Assembly (NCBI RefSeq): GCF_027580225.2
Contig: NC_073346.2
Coordinates: 11,992,001 to 12,056,000 of the forward strand
DNA length: 64,000 nucleotides
Reading direction: 5' to 3'
From: Misgurnus anguillicaudatus
Taxonomy: Eukaryota > Chordata > Actinopteri > Cypriniformes > Cobitidae
Shown: positions 1-64,000 of the stretch, piece after piece
Numbering within the stretch: position 1 is the stretch's first letter
How the letters are laid out: each line of letters starts with the position of its first letter
Made by a program: the position numbers and the translations under genes
Notes under the pieces: generated by a model
The model's input: only the letters and a program-made list of their open reading frames with translations
The model's database searches: none
Told to the model about the DNA's origin: nothing

Positions 1-914
1 GTTGCCTATGTGTGGGGCGGGTCTATCAACAGAAGGTTCAGATTCTATTGGGGTAGGGGCACGTTTGTTTAGGTGATTTCAAATGTTAAAGGACAAGTTC
101 GGTGTTTTGCACTTGAAGCCCTGTTTTCAGATTGTTTGTGGTGAAGTGGAACGGGTTTGACTGGGGTTTCGACATTTGCGGCTGCCCCGAGAACTTTTGG
201 GTGTTTGTGTTTCGGCTCCTACCTCCACAATGGGTCCAATGGTGCACTGGAACAATCCCTTCCAAAATGCATCAAACCCTCGCCCACAAAGACGTGACAC
301 CCACCGAGTGGCCAGGGGTACTCAATGATATGCTCACACAAAAATTGCGTTAAAAGATGCTTTCCAACAGCTGTTTTAGCATTCGTTGTTAACTTGTGGA
401 CCTATTTTTCCAAACGCCTCACACCCGTACATTCTTCCGCTTAGAGCTTGAATAATAGACACTCCAACCCAGTTGGTGGCGATAATCCACCTTTGCCAAT
501 TGCAAGAATACAAACAAAGTTCCCAGCGCGGAGTAATACCGTACCTCACAGCACAACTAATACAAGTCAATGGAGTTGACAAAAACTAAGATAAAAACCT
601 GTTGGAATGCGTATTTTGCAGCGATTTTTGTGTGAGCATACCAGTGAACACCCCTGACCACTCGGTGAGTTTCACGTCTTTGTAAACGAAAGTTTAATGC
701 ATTTTAGGAAGGATTGTTCCAGTGCACCATTAAACCCATTGTAAAGGTAGGAGCTGAAACACAAACACCCAAAAATTCTCTGGGCAGCCGCATATGTCGA
801 AATTTCAGTCAAAACCGTTCTATTTCATCATAAACAATCTGAAAACAGGGCTTTAAGTGTAAAATACCGAACTTGTCCTTTAACATTGGCTTTCAGAGAT
901 CATGGACTCTACCT
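1..914. mobile_element. TTAA-type foldback repeat, second copy interrupted by a MITE
   Basis: Positions 1-88 and 881-914 match the intact element at 50132-50368 (shared run includes tgtggggcgggtctatcaac). Its right end ctacctt is followed by TTAA at 915-918. The left end is cut by the window edge. The middle is a separate insertion (89-880). Confidence 0.8.
89..880. mobile_element. Tc1/mariner-type MITE with long inverted arms, TA duplication
   Basis: Arms of roughly 280 bp fold back: left aaggacaagttcggtgtttt pairs with right aaataccgaacttgtcctt, and the match continues through agccctgttttcagattgttt. TA at 87-88 and 881-882 flanks it. The intact sister at 50132-50368 lacks it. No transposase ORF. 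Confidence 0.8.
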
Positions 915-918
915 TTAA

Positions 919-1160
919 ATAGTGCACTATTTGAGGGAACATCCATTTTTGGTGGTGTCCGAAATCATAGTGGACACCATTGAGTGCACTCGTTCAAACC
1001 CACAATGCACCGCATTAATGAGCGTACCACACTCAAAGCCGAATTAATTCTTGCTTCTCTTCCTGTGACCTCAAGTGTCTGAATTCACTCATTTGAGTGA
1101 ACTCTATTAGTGGACAAATGTAGAGTGAATGAGGGGATAGGGAGCCATTTTGGACACATC
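919..1160. repeat. Probable dispersed repeat, degraded
   Basis: Contains agtgcactatttgaggg near the left and gggatagggagccatttt near the right, resembling a common fish repeat that ends in a 'gccattttggacaca' motif. Boundaries and class not resolved from one copy. Confidence 0.35.
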
Positions 1161-2114
1161 CATGTTTTATGTAAACCCTTGTGTAAGCCATTTACTTGAT
1201 GTTTGTTGTATAAAATACATGCTACACCCCTGTATACTGCATTTTTAATCTGTAATATTATTCAGGTGTTTTCAAACAGGTTTCCCTGAACACTCCCTCA
1301 ACTTGCTATTGGTCAGCAAACATATAGCGCCACTCCTAAACTTACAGCATTAGTTTAGTCCGTTTTTTTAGTCAGGATGCTAAAACAAATGTCTAATAGC
1401 ACCAACGAGCCACAGTTATAATGATTTTTAGGGAAAACGGCTTATGAAAAATTGCCCAAAACCCTTCTAAAACCAGGCTGGTACACCATCTAAAACCATC
1501 TTGGGAGACCAGCTAACACCAGCCAACCAGCTTAGGCTGGTTTCAGCCTTTCTTTTTTAGGAGGGTGCTTTCGACTACTTTGAATTCAGACATGCTACTT
1601 GCCACGCATACTGATTTTCGACTACTATACAATTGAAAGTGGGAGATTTCGGGCACAGCGATAGACTCCTCAGCCTTTAGTCATAAGAAACCCCAGGCCA
1701 ACACTACTCTATACACGCAACCACATGTGCACAACTGATAACCTACAATCATTATCGCAGAATAAACCCAGACAGGGTGACAATTATACCACTTATTACA
1801 CGGCAAATAAAGAAATATGGTTTCATGAAGTATTGATTTGAGTTGAAATGATTTTGTTAGGGATTTAGGGAACACGCAAGCTGATAAAGTTTATAGTCGA
1901 GGGAACACGCAAACTGATAAACCACATGCCTTGAATGCACTGTAAGTTGATTTTTGTGATATAATAAACCGAAATGAATAAACGTAACGCAATAAACATG
2001 AATTCACTGTAGTAATAATACACCCGACAGCAGAGGTATGACGTACATAGATTATTTTTGCCAGAGATTATGTGTCTCATACATATCTTAATTGCTTTTT
2101 CTTCTCAATCTCAG
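1161..2114. other. Intron sequence, mostly unremarkable
   Basis: AT-rich intron upstream of exon 1. The only structured part is about 1470-1555, a run of short imperfect units around accagc and ggctggt typical of a dispersed fish repeat. Duplicated gggaacacgcaa(a/g)ctgataaa near 1869 and 1901 is a small direct repeat. No gene seen. Confidence 0.6.
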
Positions 2115-62322
<60,208 letters not shown>

Positions 62323-62872
62323 GTGAGGATTGATTATGGATTGCTATTTTTGGTTATTGCAGACAAATCAGTTTTTAATTCGTGGTCCTGGAGTACCCAG
62401 TGTTGCACATCGTGGGTCATTTTTGCACATAAAACATCTATTACGACCGTTCAACAGAAATATTGCAGACAGGGGAAGTATAAAGTACCCTTATAGTAGC
62501 CCTCCAAATAATGTGCACTGTCTGTGAACTCCAGGCTCATAATCTATTGAGGTTTGATTTGGCTTTCACAATGATTTTAATCTTCGACACGATCTTACAC
62601 ACTCAATATTAAAGATATCAGGGTTATATTTTCACAGAATGTTTGTAGGTCACTTTGGGTGCAAGCATCCAAAGAGATGGAGAAATGCTATGCTTTTTTC
62701 CATACGGCAAAATGTTGAAGAGAAAAGATGACAGAATAACACGGCGGATATTGGATTTTGCGTAAAATTAAGAATTTACTTTTAAATACTGACCTGATAT
62801 AAGTTAATACTGATTTTGGCAGTAACAAATTTTTTTCAAAAATGGCATTTATTGCGTTTTGGAACCAAACTC

Positions 62873-62876
<4 letters not shown>
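62323..62876. repeat. Intron after exon 37; partial dispersed repeat
   Basis: 62755-62880 is a reverse-orientation copy of the host repeat at 8835-9720 and preserves the unfilled TTAA site. The rest of this stretch has no recognisable feature. Confidence 0.55.

Positions 62877-62942
<66 letters not shown>
62877..62942. repeat. (TA)n microsatellite
   Basis: About 33 TA units, left half of an AT run split by the foldback element. Confidence 0.95.
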
Positions 62943-62945
<3 letters not shown>

Positions 62946-63390
62946 TGCAAAAAAGGACTTTCTCACTTAGTATTTTGTCTTGTTTTCAGTAGAAACATCT
63001 AAAAATTCTTATATTGAGATGTGTTTTTTGATGAGCAAATTGACCTAAGAAAATAAGTCTAGTTTTTAGAAAAAAATATACATATTTAAGTGAATTTGTG
63101 CTTAAAACAGGCAAAATATCTGCCAATGGGGTGAGAAAAAAATTGTGAAATAAGATTTCTTTTTTCTTAAACACTTAATTCAAGTAAAATTTTCTCACCC
63201 CATTGGCAGTTATTTTTGCTTGTTTTAAGCACAAATTCACTTAAATTGTATATTTTTTGTCTAAAAACTAGTATTATTTTCTTAGGTCATTTTGCTCATC
63301 AAGAAAATACATCTTGATTTAAGAATTTTTAGATATTTCTACTGAAAACAAGACAAAAATACTGAGTAAGAATTTGCAGTGTTTTTTGCA

Positions 63391-63393
<3 letters not shown>
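62943..63393. mobile_element. Foldback MITE inside a TA microsatellite
   Basis: Ends cactgcaaaaaa and ttttttgcagtg; arms of about 190 bp pair (ctgccaatggggtgagaaa with ttctcaccccattggcag at the centre). TA-rich flanks on both sides make the TA duplication compatible but not provable. Confidence 0.8.

Positions 63394-63441
<48 letters not shown>
63394..63441. repeat. (TA)n microsatellite, right part
   Basis: About 23 TA units following the foldback. Confidence 0.95.
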
Positions 63442-63444
<3 letters not shown>

Positions 63445-64000
63445 TAAAGAATAAATTTTTGCCATATGGGATGTAAAATTTGAAATGTATTTGCTTGCCC
63501 TTGAAATACATTTTAAAACATATGTTGATATATGAAGGTTCAAACTAAATATATTTCCAAATTCAAAAATATATTAAATTTAGCATTATTTTCTACAAAA
63601 TGTATTTATCATTTATTTAAAATATATCTTTGGCCAGATAAATTATTATTTTTCCGTATGGTTTAACTGCAGAATAGTGTAGTTACTTTATCTACCAGCA
63701 GAGGACAATGTTGTCCTGCCTAAACATGAGTGCTTGGTTAAATCTCTATGTGTATTAACCTTCAACATACTTAAAAAACACTTGTCGGCTACAACTACTT
63801 GACACATAGCATCACACCTAGCAGATAAACAGGAAACAAACGCTTTTATATTTACTGTCTATGTGAAAACACCTACTGACCTACTAAGATTCATATCAGA
63901 TGACCACCGTTAAGCTTTTAAACAAGTGAGTCAGAAAGCTTTATTGTCATGTCAACCACATAAAATGTTACTGTGTTTCTAGGACCTACACCAAACATAC
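63442..64000. other. Intron tail of the window
   Basis: Starts with an AT-rich repeat related to 32730-33200 (to about 63662); the last 340 bp show nothing recognisable. Confidence 0.5.

Overview
The window is from a vertebrate nuclear genome, most likely a cyprinid or closely related ray-finned fish. It has split coding exons with GT-AG introns, tRNA-derived SINEs of the zebrafish DANA type, many hAT and TTAA-flanked foldback elements, and long CTGT-type microsatellites. There are no operons, ribosome-binding sites or other prokaryotic features.

One protein-coding gene crosses the whole window on the + strand: the middle of trio, the triple-domain Rho guanine-nucleotide exchange factor. I identified 37 exons between about 2115 and 62322, together about 1,828 codons. 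The first exons (CRAL-TRIO/Sec14 domain and first spectrin repeats) lie upstream, and the last ones (Ig domain and Ser/Thr kinase) lie downstream. Exons 1-11 (2115-24940) encode spectrin repeats. Exons 12-17 encode the first DH domain (Rac1/RhoG exchange in known Trio proteins), exons 18-20 the first PH domain, and exon 22 the first SH3. Exons 23-26 form a Ser-rich basic/acidic linker. Exons 27-33 encode the second DH domain (RhoA exchange), exons 34-35 its PH domain, exon 36 a Pro/Ser/Gly linker, and exon 37 the second SH3. The linker wording ([37 protein letters not shown]) marks it as Trio and not Kalirin. Which fish co-orthologue (trioa or triob) cannot be decided here.

The introns are filled with mobile and simple repeats. 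They include a 3.2 kb hAT-like element with an exact 8-bp target duplication carrying a broken LINE reverse transcriptase (2458-5696), several smaller hAT elements with 8-bp duplications, and more than a dozen TTAA-flanked foldback MITEs. There is a roughly 3.6 kb degenerate CTGT/CATC array starting about 25 bp after exon 3, itself split by a MITE, and a roughly 1.3 kb minisatellite of about 32-bp units inside the DH1 region. Several insertions can be proved within the window because a second copy of the host repeat lacks the insert.

Points to look at first: (1) the acceptor of exon 34 carries one extra G that would create an immediate TAA, and the ancestral acceptor of exon 36 is missing its AG while an in-frame upstream AG is available; both lie within 700 bp in the GEF2/PH2 part. 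(2) The GEF1 and GEF2 modules share five exact exon lengths (67, 70, 90, 93, 191 nt), a trace of internal duplication. (3) Exon 18 contains a near-perfect internal splice donor and has a MITE ending 26 bp upstream of it. I found no convincing second gene, functional tRNA gene, CRISPR array or prokaryotic-type system.
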